NCBI GenBank assembly: GCA_004000515.1
Contig: CP034537.1
Span: 7,027,501 to 7,091,500, forward strand
From: Pseudomonas poae
GTDB lineage: Bacteria > Pseudomonadota > Gammaproteobacteria > Pseudomonadales > Pseudomonadaceae
DNA: 64,000 nt
Direction: 5' to 3'
Both the position numbers and the translations under genes were made by a program. The notes beneath the pieces are model-generated. The model saw only the letters and a list, made by a program, of their open reading frames with translations, did no database searches and was not told the DNA's origin. Each line of letters opens with the position of its first letter. Position 1 is the stretch's first letter. This document shows, one piece after another, positions 1 to 9,254 of this stretch.

Positions 1-724
1 AATCGGAGTTTCCCAGGTCGGTGATCAACGCGGAAAGATAGGAGTCGCCGGAGCCGGCAATAGCCTCCGACAGCAGAGAGCTGACCTCAACGTCCGCTTC
101 GGCGAACCTCATTGTGGGTATCGCCGACAACTCAGTATCACTGGCAGATTGCAACTGTTCCGCCTCCACCGCCAGCGCTGAGAAGTCATCCGACGACGGC
201 GCAAGAGACAGGGTGCGCAGCTTTTCGCCAAGCCGCTCCTTGGTATTGAGCGAGGCGAAGCAGTAACGCAGAGGCCCGGTATCGAAGGGTTTTTTGAGTG
301 CCCATAGCTGATCTAGCAAATCCGCTTTATTAGATTTCTGGGACTCCCCAAAACCATTGCCCGCGATCACCTCAGCCTGGTGTTCCGCCAACAGCTTCTT
401 GAGTGCATCTTCAGCAGCCACCAGCTGTTTCTCGGCTTCGATATTGCCTTCATTGAGCGTAAAGACCCCGGCCTGCGAGCTGGCGTGAAAATTTGCCTCC
501 ATGAACGCGTGGTTGTACACCAATACCTCACGTTCTGTTGAGATAGGCTGAGTCTTGCACTGGTGATACAGCAGGTCTGCGGGATCTTGTAGATAGTTCC
601 CAATCGTCGTTTTACCCGTCCCATTGTGCCCATAGAACATGTTCACTTTCGTGAGTGGGCCGATCTGAGAGTTGTGCTCATGTGAGTAGCTCGAAACGCC
701 GCGCAATATCAAACTCTTGATCAC
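1..724 (-). CDS. AAA family ATPase, N-terminal part (runs off the window)
   Basis: The reading frame is open for about 241 codons from a GTG at 724 to the window edge, so only the N-terminus is present. An AAGGA sequence lies 7 bases before the GTG and supports this start. Residues about 30-42 carry a Walker A loop of the form GHNGTGKTT, placed after a short beta-strand, as in SMC/RloC-like (AAA_13) ATPases, where a coiled coil normally follows. The visible remainder is rich in Glu, Leu and Lys and fits a helical region. Such ATPases are often defence or DNA-repair proteins on islands, but the C-terminal half that would decide the role is not visible. Confidence 0.7.
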   Translation of the reverse strand, partial: MIKSLILRGVSSYSHEHNSQIGPLTKVNMFYGHNGTGKTTIGNYLQDPADLLYHQCKTQPISTEREVLVYNHAFMEANFHASSQAGVFTLNEGNIEAEKQLVAAEDALKKLLAEHQAEVIAGNGFGESQKSNKADLLDQLWALKKPFDTGPLRYCFASLNTKERLGEKLRTLSLAPSSDDFSALAVEAEQLQSASDTELSAIPTMRFAEADVEVSSLLSEAIAGSGDSYLSALITDLGNSD

Positions 725-778
725 AGTGCTGTCCTTAGCTGCTGAAGGCCACTACTCGGTATCCTATTACCGTTGCAT

Positions 779-1128
779 CTAACAGGAAAGACTGTTTTCG
801 AGGCCTGTTAGGCGTTTGCCCCGGCCAACCTTTGCCTCGACACAGGTCAATGTGCCCTGTTTAACCCACAATTTGCTGACGTCTCCGCTGATGCCAGCCA
901 AGCGCATGACTCTCAACAGATTGCCGTTGACCAGACGACTACTACTTTCGCGAGCGACTCTGGGGACTCGTCGACGTGGAAGATAACCCAGTCCTCGACG
1001 GTGCAATACGCCTTGCGGGGGAAGCGCTCGGCCACCAAAGCCTCTATCTCTGTGGGAGACAGCGAAGAAGTGCCTGCGGAGAAGATCCGGCCTTCATGAA
1101 GCAACTCATGCTCAGGACAATTACCCAT
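779..1128 (-). pseudogene. DUF6957-like small protein, frame-disrupted
   Basis: From an ATG at 1128 (GGGGATC upstream) the first frame reads about 60 residues with an FPRKAYCTVEDWV segment. This resembles the FPDRSFCIVNEWV segment of the protein at 20085-20473. The frame then ends at 913, while a second frame continues through NGNLLRV and a basic GRGKRL tail to a stop at 779, as in the family. The two halves join around 940-960, so a frameshift is likely. The break is not in a clear homopolymer. The family name is from memory of small Pseudomonas proteins and the function is unknown. An in-frame ATG further upstream (1182) is possible. Confidence 0.4.
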
Positions 1129-1534
1129 AAATTGATGATCCCCACATGACGCTAACAAAAGTTTCGGGCGCGCCGAACGCATTGATTGCTCGATGACACA
1201 GCCATAGATCCCGCGACGATGACTACATACATTTGAATGGGATCGATCAAACCCTGCATACCGTCTTCTTTTTGGAGAGGACTGCCTGGATGTCTTTGCG
1301 CAAGGTACAGTCTTTGCGCCATCTGTACCGTGAAACACGGTACGCCTTTGGTCAGGTCGTGTTTACGCCAATACCGACCATCCTGCTGCAGAGGATCTTC
1401 TGTTTCGGCGGGGCACTGACCGTTCCCGCGTGATGAGAAAGTAATGCTGCCGAATGCAGCAGACGAAATCATCGGGAGCTGTAAGTGTGGACGTGATTTA
1501 GCGTCAGCCAAACGAGCTCCATATCAAATCCGCC
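1129..1534. other. Stretch without a recognisable gene
   Basis: Between the broken small gene and the first operator-like sites there are several overlapping open frames on both strands. None has a convincing ribosome-binding site, protein-like composition or recognisable motif. I see nothing to annotate here. Confidence 0.5.
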
Positions 1535-1553
1535 CTACCAATGTGAGTGGTAG
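1535..1553. promoter_or_regulatory. Operator-like palindrome with 7-base spacer
   Basis: CTACCA and TGGTAG arms stand either side of a 7-base spacer. The arms are the same as in the operators at 1657, 4562 and 14094, but the spacer is one base longer. It may be an accessory TetR site of the same regulon or a weakened copy. It lies about 200 bases before the hydrolase gene. Confidence 0.35.
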
Positions 1554-1656
1554 GCACGCTTGGCTTCGCCCTGATCTTCGGCGCGGCCTTTTCAGGCTAT
1601 CGAAAATCATAAGTGACCCAATCTGACGCGGCCAGGAAAACAAAAGCCTTGATAGC

Positions 1657-1674
1657 CTACCAACTGGATGGTAG
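1657..1674. promoter_or_regulatory. TetR-type operator before hydrolase/glutathione reductase genes
   Basis: CTACCAACTGGATGGTAG is an 18-base inverted repeat. The identical 18 bases occur at 4562-4579, and close variants occur at 12117 and 14094. Each stands before a gene of the thiol-stress locus. The site lies about 80 bases before the hydrolase start, a normal position for a repressor at a promoter. The likely binder is one of the two TetR proteins encoded at 9957 and 16506. Confidence 0.7.
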
Positions 1675-1753
1675 CCTTTATTTAATCGCTTGCACCTTCC
1701 GAGCTAACCTCGCTCAAGGCTAGGGGCTGCTAAACAAGGTAGGAAGATTTTGC

Positions 1754-2506
1754 ATGAACAAACAGAAGATCACGTTCCAAAACCCACAAGGGATCAGTCT
1801 GTCTGGCCTCCTTGAAGCTCCCGAGGCTCCTAGCGCATACGCACTGTTCGCGCATTGCTTTACATGTGGAAAGGATATCAAGGCTGCTGCGCGAATTTCG
1901 AAAGCGCTGGTAGACAATAATGTAGCGGTGCTTCGTTTTGACTTCACAGGGCTGGGTAGCAGTGAAGGCGACTTCTCAAATAGCAACTTTTCATCCAACG
2001 TCGCCGACCTGGTAGCAGCTGCAGAATTTCTACGTAATACATACCAAGCTCCATCGATTTTAATTGGTCATAGCTTGGGCGGAGCCGCAGTGATAGCGGC
2101 AGCGAAGCACATCCCTGAGGCGAAGGGCGTCGTAACAATTGGCGCCCCTGCTGAAGCAACCCACGTCATGAAACAATTCAGAAAAGACGTTGACTCGATA
2201 AGAGATTTTGGCGAATTCAAGGTCATGCTTGCAGGCCGAGAATTCACGATAAAGAAGCAATTCCTCGATGACATCGAAGCTCAGCAGCAGGATGAAAACA
2301 TCGCCAATCTGCAACGCGCATTGCTTATTTTTCACTCTCCGGTGGATAGCGTTGTGTCGATAGAACAAGCACAGAAAATTTATCTCCAAGCCAAGCATCC
2401 GAAAAGCTTCATCTCCTTGGACTCTGCAGACCATCTCCTGACCAACAACAAAGACGCAAGCTATGTCGCTTCATGCATTACAGCTTGGAGCTCAAGATAC
2501 TTATAA
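1754..2506 (+). CDS. Alpha/beta hydrolase (thiol-stress locus)
   Basis: This 250-residue protein has an alpha/beta-hydrolase fold. The nucleophile elbow is GHSLGG at residues 105-110 (Ser107), an HCFT oxyanion strand lies near residue 34, and the likely catalytic His is in SADHLL near residue 227. It resembles the hydrolase half of the fused hydrolase-OsmC proteins; here OsmC is a separate gene at 11504. An AGGAAG sequence lies upstream of the ATG. It is the first gene after the operator at 1657 and is followed by the glutathione reductase. A role in hydrolysing acyl- or thio-adducts under electrophile stress is inferred only from context. Confidence 0.8.
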   Translation: MNKQKITFQNPQGISLSGLLEAPEAPSAYALFAHCFTCGKDIKAAARISKALVDNNVAVLRFDFTGLGSSEGDFSNSNFSSNVADLVAAAEFLRNTYQAPSILIGHSLGGAAVIAAAKHIPEAKGVVTIGAPAEATHVMKQFRKDVDSIRDFGEFKVMLAGREFTIKKQFLDDIEAQQQDENIANLQRALLIFHSPVDSVVSIEQAQKIYLQAKHPKSFISLDSADHLLTNNKDASYVASCITAWSSRYL

Positions 2507-2549
2507 GAAGTTTTAAGTAACCCTAAAGCTCACTATAGGCTCAAATCAT

Positions 2550-2735
2550 ATGCGGTACTGCTCGATATTGGCTCTCAAGGCCGCCAGAGAAAGGGAAAAA
2601 GATAAGCCGTTTTTTTGCGATAGTGAATTAGCGCGCCGACAGAAAAAGGGGAACGGTACGAGTAAAGCTCTTCCGATTATTTTTTTGATGATAATGGTAG
2701 CATTCTTAGTGTCAGCATTAGCAGGAACGCCATAG
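2550..2735 (+). CDS. Possible small membrane protein
   Basis: This 61-codon frame sits between the hydrolase and glutathione reductase genes. Its last 20 residues (LPIIFLMIMVAFLVSALAG) would form one membrane helix after a charged, Lys/Arg-rich stretch. The start codon has no clear ribosome-binding site, and a shorter start is possible. It could be a real small protein in the operon or a chance frame. The rest of the 2507-2831 gap holds nothing else I recognise. Confidence 0.25.
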   Translation: MRYCSILALKAAREREKDKPFFCDSELARRQKKGNGTSKALPIIFLMIMVAFLVSALAGTP

Positions 2736-2831
2736 CATTAATTTAATAGCCCATGATTTTTCTAGCTTTAATAAAATAAACCAGTACGTCCGTTCAACCA
2801 TGTACCGGTTCCAGCTCATCCGGAGATTAAA

Positions 2832-4190
2832 ATGCCTTACGACTTTGACCTTTATGTAATTGGTGCAGGCTCCGGAGGTGTTCGGGCTGCCCGCTTTTCC
2901 GCAGGTTTTGGCGCTAAAGTGGCTGTGGCTGAAAGCCGCTACCTGGGAGGAACGTGTGTAAACGTAGGATGCGTGCCGAAAAAACTGCTGGTGTATGGAG
3001 CACACTTCGCCGACGACTTTGAGAATTCACGAGGTTTTGGTTGGACTCCGGGTGAGGCGAAGTTTGATTGGGCGACGCTGATTGTCAACAAGGATAGCGA
3101 GATCAATCGCCTGAATGACATCTACCGCAATTTGTTGGTCAACAGCGGTGTGACCCTCCATGAAGGTCACGCCAAGATCATTGATCCTCATACCGTGGAG
3201 GTCAACGGAGAGCGTCACACAGCTCAGAACATTCTGATCGCTACCGGCGGCTGGCCGCAGATTCCTGACATTCCGGGACACGAGCACGCGATTAGCTCCA
3301 ACCAGGCATTCTTCCTCAAAGAGCTGCCCAAACGCGTTCTCGTGGTCGGCGGTGGTTACATTGCGGTGGAGTTCGCCGGCATCTTCCATGGCTTAGGTGC
3401 CAAGACCACACTGTTGTATCGCGGTGACCTATTCCTGCGTGGTTTCGACGGTGCGGTACGTGAGCATTTGCAGGTAGAGCTGACTAGACGCGGCATGGAT
3501 CTGCAGTTCAATTCCGATATCGAGCGCATCGACAAACAAGCCGACGGCAGCCTGAAAGCTACTCTCAAGGATGGTCGTCAGCTTGAGGCGGACTGCGTGT
3601 TCTACGCTACCGGTCGACGTCCTATGCTAGACAACCTGGGCTTGGAAAACACTGGCGTTAAGCTCAACAAAAAAGGCTTTATCGAAGTAGATGAGCTGTA
3701 TCAAACGGCTGAGCCATCAGTTCTGGCCTTGGGGGACGTAATTGGCCGCGTACAGCTAACACCTGTCGCACTGGCTGAAGGGATGGCAATTGCTCGTCGC
3801 TTGTTCAAGCCTGAGCAATATCGTCCGGTGGATTACAGAATGATCCCGACGGCAGTGTTCAGCCAACCCAACATCGGTACTGTCGGGATGACCGAAGAGG
3901 ATTCGCGAGAAGCCGGGCATGAGGTAGTGATCTTTGAAACCCGCTTCCGACCCATGAAACTCTCCCTGACCGAATGCCAGGAGCGCACTTTGATGAAGCT
4001 TGTTGTGGATGCCAAGACCGATAAGGTGTTGGGCTGCCACATGGTCGGCCCGGATGCAGGCGAGATCGTGCAAGGGCTGGCGATTGCGCTGAAGTCGGGT
4101 GCGACCAAGCGCGATTTCGACGAAACCATCGCCGTGCACCCGACGTCCGCTGAAGAGTTTGTAACCATGCGCACGCCCGTCGGGAGCTAA
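2832..4190 (+). CDS. gor: Glutathione-disulfide reductase
   Basis: This 452-residue protein is the length of bacterial glutathione reductases. Residues 10-15 (GAGSGG) bind FAD. The redox-active disulfide is C42-x4-C47 in the [13 protein letters not shown] motif. A second GGGYIAVEF motif near 175 binds NADPH, and the C-terminal HPTSAEE carries the His of the partner active site. It reduces GSSG with NADPH in the cytoplasm, restoring the glutathione that thiosulfinates or other electrophiles consume. GGAG lies 7 bases before the ATG. Its place inside the operator-linked locus suggests an extra, stress-specific copy beside the housekeeping gene, as in known allicin-tolerance islands. Confidence 0.93.
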   Translation: MPYDFDLYVIGAGSGGVRAARFSAGFGAKVAVAESRYLGGTCVNVGCVPKKLLVYGAHFADDFENSRGFGWTPGEAKFDWATLIVNKDSEINRLNDIYRNLLVNSGVTLHEGHAKIIDPHTVEVNGERHTAQNILIATGGWPQIPDIPGHEHAISSNQAFFLKELPKRVLVVGGGYIAVEFAGIFHGLGAKTTLLYRGDLFLRGFDGAVREHLQVELTRRGMDLQFNSDIERIDKQADGSLKATLKDGRQLEADCVFYATGRRPMLDNLGLENTGVKLNKKGFIEVDELYQTAEPSVLALGDVIGRVQLTPVALAEGMAIARRLFKPEQYRPVDYRMIPTAVFSQPNIGTVGMTEEDSREAGHEVVIFETRFRPMKLSLTECQERTLMKLVVDAKTDKVLGCHMVGPDAGEIVQGLAIALKSGATKRDFDETIAVHPTSAEEFVTMRTPVGS

Positions 4191-4561
4191 TCGATCTTTT
4201 GGCACTGGGCGCCCGGCTCTGTCGCAACGGCAGGCGCTGGGCGCTAGCGCAATGCCAGCTTACCCACTTAAAGCAATTTACCCGTGCAGCGCTCTGCTCA
4301 GGCCAATTCAAGACCTTCAGCGCTGCATGCCAAGGATTGACTCCGTCTGCGTCTAAACCAGACTTCGCAAATACTGCGCGCTACATTCGAGTCCTCCCAT
4401 TAGATTGTCTGATAATAATTCCCCCTGTGAAAGCCTACCTCTAGATAGGCAAGCAACCATAGCTCAGCACCCGCGACCAAATTTTAATTAATGAGGGCAC
4501 ATCGAAATTGTCATGCTCTCCATGCGTAATGACATGAATTAGGCATGACCCCATTGCAAGC
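4191..4561. other. Intergenic stretch between gor and ahpD-like gene
   Basis: No convincing gene is present. A GC-rich stretch directly after the gor stop contains partly self-complementary GGGCGCCCGG and GGCGCTGGGCGC sequences that may fold and terminate transcription, but there is no clean T-run. The stretch then becomes AT-rich up to the operator at 4562. Confidence 0.4.
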
Positions 4562-4579
4562 CTACCAACTGGATGGTAG
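4562..4579. promoter_or_regulatory. TetR-type operator before ahpD-oye operon
   Basis: CTACCAACTGGATGGTAG is identical in all 18 bases to the site at 1657-1674. It lies 63 bases before the AhpD-like start and is followed by AT-rich DNA suited to a promoter. The exact duplication of an operator before two divergent sets of genes is strong evidence for one shared regulator. Confidence 0.72.
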
Positions 4580-4642
4580 ATTATATCTAGATTCAAAAAT
4601 CAACCCATACCTACGGGGCGTTAACGCCCATGTGAGAATCCC

Positions 4643-4975
4643 ATGCAAGATTGGAAGCAAGCCCGTAAAGACATCAACACTCGTTTGGTAGAGCTCAACG
4701 GCCTCTCCCCGGAGACCATGAAAGGCATGGCTGCACTCGGTGCCGCCGGTAGCAAAACCAATCACTTGGATGCAAAGACTCGCGAGCTGATCTCCCTGGC
4801 GGTGGCCGTAACAACTCGCTGCGATGGCTGTATCGCCTTCCACGCAGCTGAAGCCAAGAAGCTCGGTGTCACAAGTGAAGAAGTGGCCGAAGCACTGGGT
4901 GTGGCCATCAACATGAACGCCGGTGCAGCACTGGTGTACAGCACCCATGTTCTCGATGCGTTCGATAAGTCCTGA
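4643..4975 (+). CDS. Carboxymuconolactone decarboxylase/AhpD-family protein
   Basis: This 110-residue, all-helical protein carries the CMD/AhpD core with C60-x2-C63-x3-H67 (RCDGCIAFH). This is the disulfide and proton-relay signature of AhpD-like alkylhydroperoxidases. Such proteins pass electrons to peroxiredoxins or reduce peroxides and disulfides themselves. It is the first gene of the rightward operon behind the operator at 4562, just ahead of the Old Yellow Enzyme. AhpD-type genes are standard members of allicin-resistance islands. Confidence 0.88.
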   Translation: MQDWKQARKDINTRLVELNGLSPETMKGMAALGAAGSKTNHLDAKTRELISLAVAVTTRCDGCIAFHAAEAKKLGVTSEEVAEALGVAINMNAGAALVYSTHVLDAFDKS

Positions 4976-5019
4976 GTCAAAACGACGACTTTTCTCTTTA
5001 AACGATGTCGGGAGCAATC

Positions 5020-6126
5020 ATGAATAAGCTTTTTACACCTTTCGATTTGGCCGGTACTTCGCTAAAGAATCGCGTTGTCATGGCCCCTATGACCCGCACC
5101 CGCACCTTGAACAACATCCCAAATGAAGCCAACGCGCTGTACTACGCGCAACGTGCTTCTGCTGGTTTGCTGATCACCGAAGGTCTGCCTATTTCCGACG
5201 AGTCACGGGGCTATCTGTACACCCCTGGTATCTACGAAGATGTGCATTTGCCCGGCTGGCGCAATGTCACTGACGCCGTACACGCAAAAGGCGGGAAGAT
5301 TTTTGCGCAACTCTGGCACGTAGGCCGCATGTCTCATATTTCCGTGCATGGCATCGTGCCGGTCTCCTCGGGCACAGTACCTGCGGTAGATACGACCGTG
5401 TATGCCTGGATTGAACCTGGCAAAGCAGGCCCTGTTCAACCTAGTGCTCCACGTGCCCTGGAAACGGAAGAAGTGAAGCGCGTCATCGCTGACTTCGTGA
5501 AGTCCGCGCGGATGGCCATGGACGCCGGCTTTGACGGTATCGAAATCATGGCAGCCAACGGTTTCTTGTTCGATCAGTTCTTGAGCAGCTCCCTGAACAC
5601 GCGTACCGACCAGTACGGTGGCTCCATCGCTAACCGTCAGCGTTTTCTGCTTGAGACCATTGATGCAATCGCTGCCGAAATTGGTGGCTCGAAGATTGGT
5701 GTGCGCTTCTCGCCGTTTGGTCGACTGTACGACTTCGGCGTGTACGAAGGTGAAGAAGAAACCTGGATGAGCATGGCATCTGCGCTCAATGAAAGGGAAT
5801 TGGCGTTTGTTCACCTGAACTACCAGCCGACCATCCTCGCCGCGCAAACACCGCCGGGTTTCGGCGCTGCATTCCGTGAAGCCTACAAAGGCACCGTGAT
5901 GGCTGCTGGCGGCTTCACCAAAGAGATCGCAGAGTCTGAGCTGGCTAAAGGTGAGCTAGACCTGGTTGCCTTTGGCACGGCCTACATTGCGAACCCGGAT
6001 TTAGTCGAGCGTATGCAAAACAATTGGCCTCTGGCCGAGAGTGATCGCGCTACCTACTACGGCGTGAGCGGTTCGATTGAGAAGGGTTACACCGACTACC
6101 CGGAATACGCAGCGGCTGAAGCCTAA
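5020..6126 (+). CDS. Old Yellow Enzyme-type alkene reductase (NemA-like)
   Basis: This 368-residue FMN-dependent TIM-barrel enzyme opens with LFTPFDLAGTSLKNRVVMAPMTR, the classic family start, cut here by position as residues 4-26. It carries WHVGRMSH for substrate and flavin contacts and NGFLFDQFLSSSLNTRTDQY in the middle. It reduces activated C=C bonds of alpha,beta-unsaturated carbonyl compounds with NAD(P)H, such as acrolein and other products of allyl-sulfur chemistry. I chose the ATG at 5020 because GGGAG precedes it by 6 bases; an in-frame ATG at 5005 lacks this. It is co-transcribed with the AhpD-like gene and the 4-OT. Confidence 0.92.
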   Translation: MNKLFTPFDLAGTSLKNRVVMAPMTRTRTLNNIPNEANALYYAQRASAGLLITEGLPISDESRGYLYTPGIYEDVHLPGWRNVTDAVHAKGGKIFAQLWHVGRMSHISVHGIVPVSSGTVPAVDTTVYAWIEPGKAGPVQPSAPRALETEEVKRVIADFVKSARMAMDAGFDGIEIMAANGFLFDQFLSSSLNTRTDQYGGSIANRQRFLLETIDAIAAEIGGSKIGVRFSPFGRLYDFGVYEGEEETWMSMASALNERELAFVHLNYQPTILAAQTPPGFGAAFREAYKGTVMAAGGFTKEIAESELAKGELDLVAFGTAYIANPDLVERMQNNWPLAESDRATYYGVSGSIEKGYTDYPEYAAAEA

Positions 6127-6154
6127 TTTCTTCTCAGACATTCAGGAGAGCACC

Positions 6155-6372
6155 ATGCCACTTGTCACTATTAAAGGTATCGAAGGCGTTTTTCCGACGA
6201 ACAAAAAGCTGAAGTCATCCGTAAGGTGACTGACGCGATGGTATCGGTGGAAGGTGAAAACATGCGGGCCCTCACATGGGTCATCTTCGAAGAGGTCAAG
6301 AGCGGGGACTGGGGCATTGCCGGCAACCCTGTGACTGCTCAAGAAGTCTTGAAGCTACAAAGCGGTCAATAA
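6155..6372 (+). CDS. 4-oxalocrotonate tautomerase family protein (one-base break)
   Basis: The start AGGAGAGCACC ATG and the N-terminus MPLVTIKG, with catalytic Pro after the Met, mark a 4-OT-like tautomerase. The frame breaks in a run of five T at about 6190. With six T the frame gives a 72-residue protein ending LKLQSGQ, close to the family length. Tautomerases of this type act on conjugated enol/keto acids and some halogenated or unsaturated acids. The gene is the last of the ahpD-oye unit, before a strong terminator. The break is probably a sequencing error. Confidence 0.75.
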
Positions 6373-6392
6373 GGCTTCACCGTTCAGTTATT

Positions 6393-6445
6393 AGCTCCCT
6401 GATGGTTGAGTGCATTTTTATGCTCAACGATCAGGGGGCTTTTTC
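6393..6445 (+). terminator. Rho-independent terminator between 4-OT and kefF
   Basis: An 18-base stem pairs at 16 of 18 positions (6393-6410 with 6423-6440), with a 12-base loop and a following T run. It should end or weaken transcription of the ahpD-oye-4OT unit before kefF. kefF-kefC may then have their own promoter or depend on read-through. Confidence 0.75.
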
Positions 6446-6482
6446 CGTTCTAAGTGAACGTCGGATCTGTGAGGTCTGCTCC

Positions 6483-7004
6483 GTGATACTGATCATTTAC
6501 GCCCATCCTTATCCTGAAAAATCCAGTGTTAACAGCCTGATGCTCAGGCTGGCTGCTAATAATCCTGAAGTCGTTATTCGCTCCTTGTACGACCTATACC
6601 CAGATTTCGATATCAATGTAGAAGCCGAGCAAATGGCAGTAGAAAAGGCAGATCTGCTGGTTCTGCAGCATCCTTTGCACTGGTACAACTACCCACCACT
6701 TTTAAAATTGTGGATCGATAAAGTTTTCACCAGTGGCTGGGCCTATGGCGTCGGTGCAGCCGCCCTCAAAAATAAGTATTTACTATGGGCTGTAACCATG
6801 GGCGAAGAGCATGATCAATTTGAAGGCGGTGAATACCCAGGCTTTCCGGTTCTTGCGCAGCCTCTACAGGCGACGGCGAATTACTGCGGTATGCATTGGT
6901 TAAGACCAGTCGCAATTCACGGCACATACCAAGCTGATCACGCCGCACTTATTAAGCAAATTCGCCGTTACGGCGAGCGTCTAGCCACTTGGAGGGAAGT
7001 TTGA
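6483..7004 (+). CDS. kefF: KefF-type NAD(P)H quinone oxidoreductase
   Basis: This is a 173-residue flavodoxin-fold protein. The start ILIIYAHPYPEKSSVN is the FMN-binding loop of the KefF/MdaB family, and the HPLHWYNYPPLLKLWID and GWAYG segments are family marks. KefF is the soluble partner of the KefC potassium/proton antiporter and reduces quinones and other electrophiles. I placed the start at the GTG at 6483, since the family begins at this point and the upstream frame runs through the terminator. Its stop is directly followed by the kefC ATG. Confidence 0.85.
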   Translation: MILIIYAHPYPEKSSVNSLMLRLAANNPEVVIRSLYDLYPDFDINVEAEQMAVEKADLLVLQHPLHWYNYPPLLKLWIDKVFTSGWAYGVGAAALKNKYLLWAVTMGEEHDQFEGGEYPGFPVLAQPLQATANYCGMHWLRPVAIHGTYQADHAALIKQIRRYGERLATWREV

Positions 7005-8827
7005 ATGGATACTCACAGCCTGATTGAAATGCTCATTTACTTGGGCTCGGCTGCCTTGATAGTTCCGATTGCCGTTCGGCTTGGGCTTGGCCCGGTTCTG
7101 GGTTATCTGTTGGCCGGCTGCCTGATCGGCCCGTGGGGCCTGAAGCTGATAACCGATGTGGAGTCCATCCTGCACTTTGCTGAAATCGGTGTAGTTTTGA
7201 TGTTGTTTATCATTGGGCTAGAACTTGATCCCAAACGCCTCTGGGCAATGCGCCGAATGGTGTTCGGCGGTGGTGCATTACAGATGCTTGCGTGTGGAGC
7301 AGCCATCGCCGCGTTCTGCGCTGCCCTGGGCTTGAACTGGACAGCCGGGCTGTTGGTTGGCTTGACGCTGAGCCTATCCTCGACAGCGATTGCTATGCAG
7401 GCAATGAACGAGCGAAACATGACGTCAACCGCCGTGGGTCGTAGCAGCTTTGCCGTGTTGTTATTTCAAGACATCGCAGCCATTCCGCTTGTGGCTATGA
7501 TTCCACTGCTGGCCGCAAATGGTGGTACGCCTTCCGGTGCTGAGCTGGCACTGTCGATTGCAAAAATCGTCGGAGCCGTCGTCGCGGTGGTGCTTTTAGG
7601 TCGGTACGTTTCTCGGCCCGTCCTTCGCTTCGTCGCGCGATCCGGCCTACGCGAAATATTCAGTGCCGTCGCACTCTTCCTAGTATTCGGGTTCGGCCTC
7701 TTACTCGAAGAGGCTGGCTTGTCCATGGCCATGGGTGCTTTTCTAGCAGGCGTCCTGTTGGCCAGCTCGGAATATCGGCATGCCCTAGAGAGCGATATCG
7801 AACCGTTCAAGGGACTTTTGCTCGGCCTGTTCTTCATCGGCGTGGGTATGTCCATCGACTTCGGCACACTGATTGATGAACCACTGAGAGTGCTCACCCT
7901 GACGTTGGGCTTTATTGTGATCAAACTGGTCATGATCAAGCTCCTAGGCCGTTTCCTGAACGTCCCAAGTGACCAGCGCTCCTGGCAGGCGGTATTCCTT
8001 GGACAGGGCAGTGAGTTTGCTTTTGTCGTTTTTGGCGCTGCCACAGTTGCCGGCATCTTGATCGAGCCATGGGGTAAAAGCCTGACTCTGGCAGTAGCGC
8101 TGTCGATGTGTGTGACACCGTTGCTAATTCTGCTGCTCAATTATCTGGAATCGTCGAAAAACAGGACAGCAAGGAAGCGGACACCATCGATCAAAGCAAT
8201 CCTAGAGTGATCATTGCTGGCTTCGGACGATTCGGCCAGATCGCTGGACGTCTACTGATGTCTTGTGGTTTTGAAGTCGTGGTATTGGATCATGACCCTG
8301 ACCACATCGAGACACTGCGCAAATTCGGGGTGAAGGTGTTTTACGGTGATGCAACCCGTCTCGATTTGCTCCACGCTGCGGGTGCTGCACAAGCCGTGGT
8401 GCTGATCAACGCTATCGACAATCAGGACGACAACCTACTACTGACCAAGCTGGCCCAGGAGCATTTTCCGTCTCTGAAGCTCGTGGTGCGAGCCCGTGAT
8501 ATGGGGCACATCATTACCTTGCGTCAGATGGGCATTGAGGCCGTCGAAAGGGAAACCTTTGAAAGCGCTTTATCTCTTGGGCGTCGTGCCTTGGAACATC
8601 TAGGCGTTGGGCGCTACGAGGCTCGTGAGCGTGCCGACACATTCCGTAGGCTGAACTTGGAGATGCTAGAGGAAATGGCCGCACAGCCGGTGGACGATAC
8701 TGAGTTCAGATATGACGCTTACAAACGAGCCAACGTTTTATTAACGGAACTCTTCAATGAAGATCGCACCCATCCTATCGATGGAGAGGCCAAGAAAAAT
8801 GATCCTACAACTCTGCGAGATCGATAG
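7005..8827 (+). CDS. kefC: Glutathione-regulated potassium-efflux antiporter (one-base break)
   Basis: The first 390 residues hold about 12 membrane helices of a CPA2 cation/proton exchanger, starting [20 protein letters not shown]. From about residue 405 a RCK/TrkA-N domain follows with [12 protein letters not shown] for nucleotide and glutathione binding. KefC expels potassium and acidifies the cytoplasm when glutathione adducts form, protecting cell thiols from electrophiles. The two halves are in different frames. Adding one A to a run of five A at about 8157 joins them into 607 residues, near the family length. I judge the break a sequencing error. It is translated right behind kefF, as in enterobacterial kefF-kefC. 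Confidence 0.85.
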
Positions 8828-8848
8828 TAGATTTGGCCAGGTGGTGGC

Positions 8849-8877
8849 GGAGGATGCCTGCTTAGCTGGCATCCTCC
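8849..8877. terminator. Hairpin between convergent kefC and trx genes
   Basis: A perfect 10-base inverted repeat (GGAGGATGCC / GGCATCCTCC, 9-base loop) lies between the two converging transcription units and covers the thioredoxin stop codon. It has no long T-run, so it may act as a bidirectional barrier or an mRNA 3'-end stabiliser. Confidence 0.55.
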
Positions 8878-9190
8878 AGCTCAGTGATGATCGCTTTTTC
8901 AAAGCAGAAACTGATTTAGATCCCGCGAAAATTTTCAACAATCGGCCTTCGTGAAACACCGCCAAGGATGGCACAGAGCGAATGCCATACGTCTGCGCGA
9001 TTGTCGGCGATACAGCTATATCAATCTTTCCAAATTCTGCCAGAGCATGGAGCTTTTCCTCCAGCGCCTGGAAGATTGGCTTCATCTCTTTACAAGGTTT
9101 GCACCAGGATGCTGAAAACATAACGACACGGCTGCCCTTGGCAACGAAGCGGGCAAACTGGGGAGCGTTTAATTCAACGATACGGCTCAT
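8862..9190 (-). CDS. Thioredoxin family protein (one-base break)
   Basis: From the ATG at 9190 the protein shows a thioredoxin fold with the active site C30-K-P-C33 (SASWCKPCKEMKP) and the cis-proline loop RSVPSLAVF. The frame shifts at a run of five A near 8899. With six A it ends after LKKAIITELEDAS at 8862, giving 109 residues, normal for thioredoxin. It reduces protein disulfides and mixed disulfides in the cytoplasm. It is the last gene of the leftward osmC-sdr-tetR-dsbA-trx unit. The start I use is 18 codons inside a longer open frame and begins with the family's usual first strand. Confidence 0.85.
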
Positions 9191-9254
9191 CAGGATCTCA
9201 CGTTTTGAATTAAAGAAAGGCGTCACCTTATGAGTGCCGCCCATTCATTGCCGA

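Noticed and set aside
913..1511. Two long minus-strand frames before the tolerance locus
   Set aside because: Only the part from about 1128 to 913 looks like protein; the remainder has random composition and no ribosome-binding site.
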